Part shown: positions 7,134-13,190 of the stretch, piece after piece
Layout of the letters: each line of letters opens with the position of its first letter
Numbering within the stretch: the stretch's first letter is position 1
NCBI GenBank assembly: GCA_029267975.1
Contig: JAJUHH010000032.1
Coordinates: forward strand, 1-13,190
Source: Clostridiales bacterium
Lineage (GTDB): Bacteria > Bacillota > Clostridia > Lachnospirales > Lachnospiraceae
DNA: 13,190 bases
Reading direction: 5' to 3'
Translations under genes and position numbers: made by a program
Notes under the pieces: model-generated
What the model was told of the DNA's origin: nothing
What the model saw: only the letters and a program-made list of their open reading frames with translations
Databases searched by the model: none

Positions 7134-7193
7134 TCATTGCTTGTTGAGATCTTCTATGATTTCTTTGGCCAGGTCTAATGCATGACTACTTAT
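7134..7193 (-). other. In-frame coding-like tail after the MATE stop codon
   Basis: After the MATE TAG (7196-7194) the same frame stays open for 19 codons, ISSHALDLAKEIIEDLNKQ, and then ends at TGA, just before the terminator. The composition is that of an amphipathic helix and looks protein-like. It could be the rest of a longer MATE C-terminus cut off by a nonsense mutation, a stop-codon readthrough extension, or chance. It has no start codon or ribosome binding site of its own. Confidence 0.3.
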
Positions 7194-8651
7194 CTAGCTA
7201 TTTTCTTCTATCTGTAAGCATTCCCCGGAAGCGGTATCCGATACCATATTCTGTGCCCAATTTACGGTTTTCACTACGATGATACCGATGATACATTTTA
7301 ATACATCTGCTAAATAGCAAATCGGATAAAGCAGCATGATATCAAGCGTTGTAAAGTGTGTGAGTACATAAGTAAAGGGAACAAAGATACACCAGGTATA
7401 AGCACTGTCAAAAAGGAAGGTTATAAATGTTTTGCCTCCTGACCGTATCGCGAAGTAGGTACAGTGAGACACAGCGTTAACTGCCATATAGATTGCACTT
7501 GTCTGCATGAAACGGGTAGCCAGCTTACGAACGTTGTCGGTCGTATTATAAATGTTCGGAAGGAATGGAGACAAAATAATCAGCAGAGCTCCAACTACAA
7601 TACAAGTACACACATTGAAAAACATTAACCTCCATGCGCTTTGCTTTGCGCGCGGAATATCATTGGCTCCCAGCGCCTGACCAACCATAACAGCAACAGC
7701 TGAACCCATGGAAATGAAAACCACATTGAACAAATTTGTTATGGTGCTTGATATATTGAGGGCTGCAACTACATTTAATCCACGGGTGGAGAAAATCTGT
7801 GTCAAAGTAGTCATACCCAAGGACCAGAAGAACTCATTCACCAGCAGAGGTAATCCCTTTCTTATAATGTTGAAGGTAAGGTTTTTCGGAATTCTTATTG
7901 TTCGATAGAGTCCTTCAACAAAGTGGAATTTGCCGGCATGTTTATGGGTGTATACAACAATGATCGTAAGCTCCACGAAACGTGATATGACCGTTGCAAT
8001 GGCGGCCCCCTCAACCCCTAAAACCGGGAAGCCAAGCTTTCCGTAGATCAATATGTAATTCAGACACAGGTTGGTAAATACACCAGCCAAACTTCCTATC
8101 ATTGGGATCATGGTCTCTCCCATCTCACGAAGGGTTCCACCGTATACCTGTGACAGGCAGAAGGGTATTAATCCCCATAGCATTATCCGAAGATAACTTC
8201 TACCATATTCCAGCATAGCTGCTCTCTCGGCAACATCCCCTTCACCAGTCAGATACAGGGAAATCAACTGATCTCCAAAGGTAAGAAATATAAGGATTGC
8301 AATCCCTAAAGTGACAACAATGGTCCAGAGCTTAAACCTCACAGTATGACGCAAGCCTTCATGATCTCCTGCGCCAAAAAACTGTGCCCCGAATATACCT
8401 GCGCCCGAAAGACCACCAAAAATAGTCAGATTAAATACAAAGATAAGCTGATTGGCGATAGCTACACCTGACATCTGAGCCGTTCCTACCTGCCCAATCA
8501 TAATGTTATCCAAGAGGTTAACAAAGTTTGAAATGATATTCTGCACAATAAGTGGCAGTATAAGCATAATAACAGTGGTATAAAATTTGCGATCCCCTAT
8601 GAATGTGTTTCGAAATTTACTAAAAGCGCCTGTCAATGCATGTTGCTTCAT
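7194..8651 (-). CDS. MATE-family multidrug/Na+ or H+ antiporter
   Basis: This 485-aa inner-membrane protein has 12 hydrophobic segments in two related halves, typical of the MatE fold. Motifs include LPLIVQNIISNFVNLLDNI-MIGQVGTAQMSGVAIANQ at the start and VMVGQALGANDIPRAKQSAW in the second half, the usual GQ-x-x-GA-x-x-x-x-x-A-K signature. Such proteins expel cationic drugs, dyes or metabolites using Na+ or H+ gradients. ATG 8651 is chosen because GGAGGAG precedes it; an in-frame upstream ATG at 8711 would add 20 residues that lie over the predicted promoter. It is slightly longer than the usual 440-460 aa, with extra residues at both ends. It is divergent from the chemoreceptor gene and has its own terminator. 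The substrate is unknown. A MerR/GyrI-type drug-sensing regulator lies 2.4 kb away, a possible but unproven partner. Confidence 0.92.
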   Translation of the reverse strand: MKQHALTGAFSKFRNTFIGDRKFYTTVIMLILPLIVQNIISNFVNLLDNIMIGQVGTAQMSGVAIANQLIFVFNLTIFGGLSGAGIFGAQFFGAGDHEGLRHTVRFKLWTIVVTLGIAILIFLTFGDQLISLYLTGEGDVAERAAMLEYGRSYLRIMLWGLIPFCLSQVYGGTLREMGETMIPMIGSLAGVFTNLCLNYILIYGKLGFPVLGVEGAAIATVISRFVELTIIVVYTHKHAGKFHFVEGLYRTIRIPKNLTFNIIRKGLPLLVNEFFWSLGMTTLTQIFSTRGLNVVAALNISSTITNLFNVVFISMGSAVAVMVGQALGANDIPRAKQSAWRLMFFNVCTCIVVGALLIILSPFLPNIYNTTDNVRKLATRFMQTSAIYMAVNAVSHCTYFAIRSGGKTFITFLFDSAYTWCIFVPFTYVLTHFTTLDIMLLYPICYLADVLKCIIGIIVVKTVNWAQNMVSDTASGECLQIEENS

Positions 8652-8955
8652 AAATGCTCCTCCAATATGCGATGTGTCAATAAATACCATTGTACCATAA
8701 AGGAGAAGCATAGTCCAGACTTGATATACTGAGACTTGGCAGTGATGGGTAATCTATCGTCTTCTAGTATATTTGTACTGTTTTAAAGAAAATCTGCATT
8801 TGCCATTAGAAATATGTGTGAATTTGATATATAAATTACGACATAACATACCTAATTAGAATAAGTTAATCTGAAATTTCCGACGGGATATTTATGAAGC
8901 TCATTCATCATTAATGATATTCGACTAAAATATGGCTGATAGAGGAGACTGATAA
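8652..8955. other. Intergenic region between divergent MATE and chemoreceptor genes
   Basis: 304 bases. It holds the candidate MATE promoter (8689-8717) and the chemoreceptor ribosome binding site. A perfect 12-bp palindrome ATCATTAATGAT at 8907-8918 lies in the chemoreceptor leader. No convincing SigA or SigD promoter was found for the chemoreceptor. The middle (about 8720-8870) is A/T-rich with no ORF or hairpin I would defend. Confidence 0.5.
8689..8717 (-). promoter_or_regulatory. Candidate promoter of the MATE gene
   Basis: Minus strand: TGGACT (8717-8712), 17 bp, TACAAT (8694-8689), 38 bases before the chosen start codon. The -10 is good and the -35 is moderate. It supports ATG 8651 over 8711. 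Confidence 0.5.
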
Positions 8956-10956
8956 ATGAAATTTAAAAGTATTACAACACAAATAACGATACTATTTGGA
9001 GTTATAATATCTATCATTTGTATTGGCTTAAGCCTTAGTGCTTACTCCAATTCCAGCGAAGCATTAAAATCAAACATTAATGAAAATCTCTTAGAGATAG
9101 CTCAGGCTGATGCTAAGATAATCTCTGAAAAGATCAATGCTCAGCTTAATGCATTAGAAGCATTGGCCAATAGTTCCTGGCTCAATGGGGACGAATTGAC
9201 AACCTATGAAAAACTGATACTTCTTCAGGATGAGGTTGAACGAAGTGGACATAAAAGCATGATGATCGCTGATGCCAATGGTCTTACTGAGTCTACGATT
9301 GGAACTAGTGTTGATGTACATGACCGAGATTATTTTATAAAGGCATTATCAGGAGAAAGTGCTGTATCGGACCCTATGATCAGCCAAACTGACGGCAGCG
9401 TTGTTGTAGTCTTTGCTGTCCCAATTAAGGATGGAGATAAAATAAAAGGTGTACTTATAGCAAGACGTGACGGCAATGAATTAAACAACTATATTGCTGA
9501 GATGCAGCAAAATGGGCAAGAAATCTATATGATTAACGCTGAAGGTACTACAATAGCACATAATGATATAAATCTTGTTTTAGAAATGTATAATATTTTT
9601 GACGACTATGAAGTTAACCCTGAATTAGAACAGCTATACCATATTCATAAGAAAATGGTTGAAGGAGAAAACGGTGTAGGGGAATATACATACAAGGGTG
9701 TATCGAAATATTTGGGATATTATCCTGTGGAGGGAACAAACTGGTCTTTGGCTGTAACCGCAGAAAAATCATTGGTGATGGCTAAGGTAACTGCTATGAC
9801 CAGGAATTTAGCAATTATCTCTCTTTCTTACCTATTATTTAATATAGGATTAACCATATTGATTGCACGTAATATTTCCAGACCAATTAAAAAAACCAGC
9901 GAATATCTTAATACCATATCTACCGGTGATTTTACAGTGGAGATATCCAACAAGCTCTTAGAAAAGCGCGATGAAATTGGCAGGCTGGCGAAATCTCTTG
10001 ACCAAATGCAAAATTCCATGCGAGCAATGATAAAAGCTGTAGCTGATGAATCTGCGATTGTTCGCCAAATGATGAATACCATTAATACCAACATGCAAGA
10101 TTTAGATGAAAGTATTGAAGAAATTTCAGCCACTACGGAAGAATTATCCGCTGGAACAGAGGAGACTGCCGCTTCAAGTGAAGAAATGAATGCAATTACC
10201 TTAGATGTAGAAAAAGCTATCGAGTCCATTGCATCCAAAGCCCAGGAAGGTGCTGCCACAGCAAATAAAGTAAGCCAAATGAGTAAAGAGATGAAAATAA
10301 GAGCCGCTTCATCCAAACAAGAAGCTCTGGATGTATATAGTAAAACCAAAGTCAATCTGCAAAGTGCAATTGAACAAGCCCAGGCAGTTGATCAGATTAA
10401 CGAGTTGTCTAACACTATATTGGAGATTACCTCCAGAACCAATTTACTGGCTTTGAATGCTGCCATTGAAGCAGCCAGAGCTGGAGAAGCAGGGAGAGGG
10501 TTTGCTGTGGTTGCAGATGAAATCAGGAAGCTGGCTGAGGGCTCGCAGAGCTCTGCCTCCCGTATTCAGGAAGTAACCAATACCGTTCTATCCGTTGTTA
10601 ATGCTCTTTCCATGAGTTCCATGGATATTGTTGAGTTTATTGACAAGAAAGTACTCGGTGATTATGAGTATTTGGTAAAAGCCAGTGAACGATATAATGA
10701 GCTCTCAATGGTAATGGATGATATCGTAACGGATTTCAGTTCAACCTCTGAGGAGCTTTTGGCCTCCATACAAAATATGGTTCAGGCCATCTCTCAGATC
10801 AGCGCCTCTGCCAATGACGAGGCCGCCGGAGCATCAAATATAGCCAAGAAAACAGAAGAAATCGTTCAAATGGCTGAAAGAGTTGTAAACCTGGCCAATA
10901 CATCCAATGAGAAATCAGAAAAGCTGATTGAATTAGTAAAGCAATTTAAGATATAA
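8956..10956 (+). CDS. Methyl-accepting chemotaxis protein with double-Cache sensor
   Basis: This 666-aa transmembrane chemoreceptor follows AGGAG 8 bases upstream. The order is: TM1 (about 10-30); extracellular dCache-type sensor (about 33-275) with VHDRDYFIKALSGE and GVLIARRDG; TM2 (about 284-304); HAMP (about 306-358, RPIKKTSEYLNTISTGDF); cytoplasmic methylation helices (for example around 390-412, TEELSAGTEETAASSEEMN); and the conserved signalling tip at about 494-530, RTNLLALNAAIEAARAGE then GRGFAVVADEIRKLAEGS. It would form trimers of dimers with CheW and CheA and control flagellar rotation. No C-terminal NWETF-like pentapeptide is present, so methylation enzymes must act without that tether. 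The Cache ligand (often amino or organic acids) cannot be called. It is the only plus-strand gene, has no chemotaxis neighbours, and is a stand-alone unit ended by the terminator at 11011-11052. Confidence 0.95.
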   Translation: MKFKSITTQITILFGVIISIICIGLSLSAYSNSSEALKSNINENLLEIAQADAKIISEKINAQLNALEALANSSWLNGDELTTYEKLILLQDEVERSGHKSMMIADANGLTESTIGTSVDVHDRDYFIKALSGESAVSDPMISQTDGSVVVVFAVPIKDGDKIKGVLIARRDGNELNNYIAEMQQNGQEIYMINAEGTTIAHNDINLVLEMYNIFDDYEVNPELEQLYHIHKKMVEGENGVGEYTYKGVSKYLGYYPVEGTNWSLAVTAEKSLVMAKVTAMTRNLAIISLSYLLFNIGLTILIARNISRPIKKTSEYLNTISTGDFTVEISNKLLEKRDEIGRLAKSLDQMQNSMRAMIKAVADESAIVRQMMNTINTNMQDLDESIEEISATTEELSAGTEETAASSEEMNAITLDVEKAIESIASKAQEGAATANKVSQMSKEMKIRAASSKQEALDVYSKTKVNLQSAIEQAQAVDQINELSNTILEITSRTNLLALNAAIEAARAGEAGRGFAVVADEIRKLAEGSQSSASRIQEVTNTVLSVVNALSMSSMDIVEFIDKKVLGDYEYLVKASERYNELSMVMDDIVTDFSSTSEELLASIQNMVQAISQISASANDEAAGASNIAKKTEEIVQMAERVVNLANTSNEKSEKLIELVKQFKI

Positions 10957-11010
10957 AATATCGCAGTAAACTATTTGAGTATAATAAGCATCTCATTGAT
11001 GATCAGGGCA

Positions 11011-11052
11011 AAAAAGGCTTTTGGAGTCGCTGCCGACTTTAAAAGCCTTTTT
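11011..11052. terminator. Bidirectional terminator between chemoreceptor and GNAT genes
   Basis: The perfect 12-bp outer stem is AAAAAGGCTTTT (11011-11022) with AAAAGCCTTTTT (11041-11052). A 2x2 internal loop separates it from an inner stem AGTCG/CGACT closed by a four-base loop. T tracts lie on both strands, so it can stop the chemoreceptor from the left and the acetyltransferase from the right. The nested layout resembles the other hairpins here, though the inner sequence differs. Confidence 0.85.
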
Positions 11053-11057
11053 CATAA

Positions 11058-11552
11058 TCAAAGAGTTTTCTCCATCAGGATAAAACGTCCCTTTCGCCAA
11101 TCTGCATATCCACGTTTTTCATAACCATGTTTCTCATATAATCTAAGGGCATATGGATTTTTAGTAAATGCATCCAGTCTGATAGATAAATACCCCATAT
11201 CCTTAACCTGGTCCTCAATATGCGATAACAGCATTGAACCTATGCCCTTATTCTGATAATCGGGGGAAACACATAAGCGATGAATGATACATGCGCTTTC
11301 CTCCGGATTATTCCATTTCCATTGATAGTATTCTTCATCACATTCCTGACTAATAACATAGATTGCTATTATCTTATCGGCCTCAACAGCCACATATAAA
11401 GTATTGTTATTAATATCCTCTAAAAAAACATCCTGCGTAGGATATAAGTCGTCCCATTGATAGATATCCTGACTTTCCATATATTCAATTGCTTTTCCGA
11501 TTAAGCAACCTATTTCATTCAAATCTTCTATTGTTCCAAGTCTATACTGCAT
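11058..11552 (-). CDS. GNAT-family N-acetyltransferase
   Basis: This 164-aa cytoplasmic enzyme follows AGAGGGG. The acetyl-CoA pyrophosphate-binding motif A is clear: LCVSPDYQNKGIGSMLLSHI (about 93-112), with Q-N-K-G-I-G matching Q/R-x-x-G-x-G/A. The C-terminal part, NPYALRLYEKHGYEKRGYAD, is the normal motif B region. The N-terminal YQWDDLYPTQDVFLEDI (about 31-47) is a pattern shared by a subgroup of uncharacterised clostridial and bacillary GNATs. It transfers an acetyl group to an amine whose identity cannot be read here. It is convergent with the chemoreceptor and unrelated in function to its neighbours as far as the sequence shows. Confidence 0.9.
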   Translation of the reverse strand: MQYRLGTIEDLNEIGCLIGKAIEYMESQDIYQWDDLYPTQDVFLEDINNNTLYVAVEADKIIAIYVISQECDEEYYQWKWNNPEESACIIHRLCVSPDYQNKGIGSMLLSHIEDQVKDMGYLSIRLDAFTKNPYALRLYEKHGYEKRGYADWRKGRFILMEKTL

Positions 11553-11566
11553 ATTTATTCCCCTCT

Positions 11567-11594
11567 TTCATATTGAGATTCGCACCATTGTCAA
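11567..11594 (-). promoter_or_regulatory. Possible promoter of the GNAT gene
   Basis: Minus strand: perfect TTGACA (11594-11589), 16 bp, TATGAA (11572-11567). Transcription would begin about at the ribosome binding site, giving a very short leader, which weakens the call. Confidence 0.35.
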
Positions 11595-11619
11595 GGTTCA
11601 AACACAGATTAGCATAAAA

Positions 11620-11669
11620 AAAGACTTCCAGCAATCAGTAAAATACTAACCGATCATCTGGAAGTCTTT
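11620..11669 (-). terminator. Intrinsic terminator with conserved inner module, downstream of FN3-Big_2 gene
   Basis: The perfect 12-bp outer stem is AAAGACTTCCAG (11620-11631) with CTGGAAGTCTTT (11658-11669). Inside it is ATCAGT (11634-11639)/ACCGAT (11649-11654), which on the minus strand is AUCGGU/ACUGAU with one G-U pair. The minus-strand transcript ends in TTTTTTT. It lies about 50 bases past the stop codon and is the best-preserved copy of the hairpin family. Confidence 0.88.
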
Positions 11670-11717
11670 GATTTTTCATGCTGACCTTTAAATTAAAGCC
11701 TTGGTATTGCTTTGAAC

Positions 11718-12965
11718 CTACTTTATTTTATTTCGATTTGCTTCTGTATTTTCTGTTAAGGTGTAATGCTTATAATCATTTTGATTAAAATATTTCTTAA
11801 AATAAGCTTGATATTTTTTCTCTGTAGTCTTCTTGCCGCCTACAGCATAATATCCTGATCCCTCAAGAGCGTCATAAGACCAATCACAGTGGTATAACTC
11901 TTTTAAGGCATTATTTTTGATATTATAAATATCATAGGAAGCTGCTCTTCCACCTGAGCCTGCATCCATTTCTGAGATAATTCCTTTGTATTTTTTATTA
12001 TACATCAATCCCTTTTGATCAATGCAGGAATAAATGTGTCCTAAGTATTTTAGCTTATCATTTTTTACAGTAAAAACCAGAGCATCCTCTTTATAGACAT
12101 AACCCCAATCCTCTGCTGTTGCTTTATTTGCATTTGATACGATCAGTTCTTTTACCCCATCATTATTTATGTCCAAGCAGATAAAGTAATTCATCTTCAT
12201 TTTGTATTGTGTCTCGTAAGTACCATAATTGATATTATAGGTATATTCCTTTTTCTCAAGTAATTCACTGTATAGCACTTTCGCAGTAACTTTCTTCACA
12301 GTTACTTTACAGGTGTAGCTTTTTCCATCACTGGTTGCAGTAATTGTACAGCTGCCTTGCTTTTTAGCTGTTACAAGACCATTTTTGACTGTTGCTATTT
12401 TACTGTCACTTGATTTCCAGGTAACTGAAGCAGTTGCATTTTTTAATGACAGTTTAGATGTTTTACCAACGTAAATAGTTGCCTTAGTTTTGTTCAGTTT
12501 TACGGCAGGAGTATCGATAATACCATTCCCACCTTCAACCGTTATAATCTCTGTATAATTACTGTATTGGGAGCCTTTATAGGCTCTGACTCTCATTTGA
12601 AATGATCCATCAATAATACTTCCCTGGGCTGAAGTTTCTTTTGTTTTCGTAACCTGCCAATCTTCCCAGGTATCCTCTCCAGGAAAATTACTACGGTAGT
12701 AGACTTCATAGCCATCCGCGTCTAAAACCGCATCCCAAGTAATCGTGAGCTTTGTCATAGCAAATAATTCTGTCTGTTCTTCTCCGGTCAAATCATTAGG
12801 ATCGCCTTCATAATCTTCCGGGTTAATTGGAAGAGTAACCCTTCCTGTGAAATTACCTGGTGTCTTTAAGGCAGCAGCCTGCGCAGTCTGAAGGTTAAGC
12901 CCTGTAAAAACCACAAGCAGTAAGGCGCAGATTGCCAGAGACTTTAAATTTCTTGTTCTTTTCAT
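11718..12965 (-). CDS. Secreted protein with FN3 and Big_2 (Ig-like) domains
   Basis: This 415-aa exported protein starts at ATG 12965 behind AAAGGAGG. Residues 1-30 are a signal peptide (basic start, hydrophobic core, cleavage after TAQA). Residues about 34-145 resemble a fibronectin type III unit (TITWDAVLDADGYEVYYR ... FQMRVRAYKG) interrupted by an acidic insert (about 47-68). Residues about 154-225 are a Big_2 Ig-like domain: VGKTSKLSL ... VTWKSSDSKIATV ... GLVTAKKQGSCTITAT. The C-terminal 190 residues are not a family I can name. They contain DINNDGVKEL (about 265-274), a calcium-loop-like D-x-N-x-D-G-x-x-E-L motif seen in VCBS/FG-GAP and dockerin-like proteins. No LPXTG, SLH or CWB2 anchor is visible, so it is probably released or held by its domains. 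It is transcribed alone. Confidence 0.88.
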   Translation of the reverse strand: MKRTRNLKSLAICALLLVVFTGLNLQTAQAAALKTPGNFTGRVTLPINPEDYEGDPNDLTGEEQTELFAMTKLTITWDAVLDADGYEVYYRSNFPGEDTWEDWQVTKTKETSAQGSIIDGSFQMRVRAYKGSQYSNYTEIITVEGGNGIIDTPAVKLNKTKATIYVGKTSKLSLKNATASVTWKSSDSKIATVKNGLVTAKKQGSCTITATSDGKSYTCKVTVKKVTAKVLYSELLEKKEYTYNINYGTYETQYKMKMNYFICLDINNDGVKELIVSNANKATAEDWGYVYKEDALVFTVKNDKLKYLGHIYSCIDQKGLMYNKKYKGIISEMDAGSGGRAASYDIYNIKNNALKELYHCDWSYDALEGSGYYAVGGKKTTEKKYQAYFKKYFNQNDYKHYTLTENTEANRNKIK

Positions 12966-13031
12966 AATTGTCCTCCTTTGTTTTGTCTGAAAATCATTGC
13001 TGTATCTGTCTTCTTATCGGACATGTGGAGT

Positions 13032-13060
13032 ATTTTAGCAAACATACAAATCGATTACAA
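13032..13060 (-). promoter_or_regulatory. Promoter of the FN3-Big_2 gene
   Basis: Minus strand: TTGTAA (13060-13055), 17 bp, TAAAAT (13037-13032) preceded by TGC, an extended -10. The leader is about 60 bases. Confidence 0.55.
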
Positions 13061-13153
13061 TATATTTAAAGAATTTTTAATTATTTCTAATCCTTATATA
13101 ATAACTGTCTATTTCATTCCTAATAAATATTTGCATAATTTAGCAAAAAACAC

Positions 13154-13184
13154 TTGATATTGACACCGTGTCGTACTTTATAAT
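13154..13184 (+). promoter_or_regulatory. Edge promoter with operator in a 19-bp spacer, reading rightwards
   Basis: TTGATA (13154-13159) and perfect TATAAT (13179-13184) are separated by 19 bp. The spacer contains the perfect palindrome GACAC-C-GTGTC (13162-13172). A TTGACA at 13160 is only 13 bp from the -10 and so is unlikely to be the -35. A long spacer with a centred dyad is the layout of promoters activated by MerR-family proteins; a TetR-type operator is the alternative. The gene controlled lies beyond the right edge. Confidence 0.5.
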
Positions 13185-13190
13185 GATATT

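Noticed and set aside
8862..8884. SigD-like flagellar promoter (TAAG ... CCGAC) upstream of the chemoreceptor
   Set aside because: The spacing is short (14 bases) and the -10 lacks the CCGATAT pattern, so it does not meet the consensus.
9828..10355. Long minus-strand frame opposite the chemoreceptor gene
   Set aside because: It mirrors the low-stop, repetitive coding of the helical methyl-accepting domain; no ribosome binding site and no recognisable protein.
11635..11679. A 14-codon minus-strand frame (MKNQRLPDDRLVFY) with an AAAGG upstream, overlapping the terminator
   Set aside because: Too short and contained in the hairpin repeat; no independent support.

Overview
The window looks like a chromosomal segment of a low-to-moderate GC, motile, Gram-positive anaerobe of the class Clostridia, most likely Lachnospiraceae. 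The grounds are strong AGGAGG-type ribosome binding sites, A/T-rich intergenic DNA with SigA-type promoters, a BlaI/M56 regulatory pair, a cell-wall-binding-repeat (CWB2) surface protein, a Cache-type chemoreceptor and a Big_2 secreted protein. The genus cannot be fixed from the sequence alone. No phage, IS, CRISPR, tRNA or rRNA signal was seen. Almost every gene is on the minus strand; only the chemoreceptor is on the plus strand.

Left to right: (1) 1-784, a BlaI-family repressor followed by a GTG-started M56 (BlaR1/MecR1-like) sensor protease cut by the window edge, with two matching 17-bp inverted repeats spaced three helical turns apart over the promoter and leader. (2) 824-2074, a 349-aa unrecognised protein with a C-terminal cysteine cluster, its TTGACA/TATGAT promoter, and two tandem copies of a repeated hairpin downstream. 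(3) 2160-3589, an ArsB/NhaD/SLC13-type ion transporter with its own terminator and promoter. (4) 3658-4813, a MerR-family regulator with a GyrI-like ligand-binding half. (5) 4865-7081, a secreted protein joining CWB2 cell-wall-binding repeats to an NHL beta-propeller, split by an apparent one-base deletion in an A run. (6) 7089-8717, a MATE multidrug/Na+ efflux protein. (7) 8956-11052, a double-Cache methyl-accepting chemotaxis protein. (8) 11058-11552, a GNAT acetyltransferase, convergent with the chemoreceptor and sharing a bidirectional terminator. (9) 11620-13060, a secreted FN3 + Big_2 protein. (10) The right edge carries a plus-strand promoter with a palindrome inside a 19-bp spacer, the layout used by MerR-activated promoters; its gene lies outside the window.

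Most genes appear to be single transcription units, each with its own promoter and terminator, rather than parts of one pathway. The common themes are sensing the environment (M56/BlaI, MerR, Cache chemoreceptor), transport (ArsB-like, MATE) and the cell surface (CWB2-NHL, FN3-Big_2). The most unusual feature that cuts across genes is a family of four terminator-like hairpins. They share an inner module, AUCGGY...RCUGAU read on the minus strand, with a G-U wobble kept in at least three copies, inside outer stems that differ from gene to gene.
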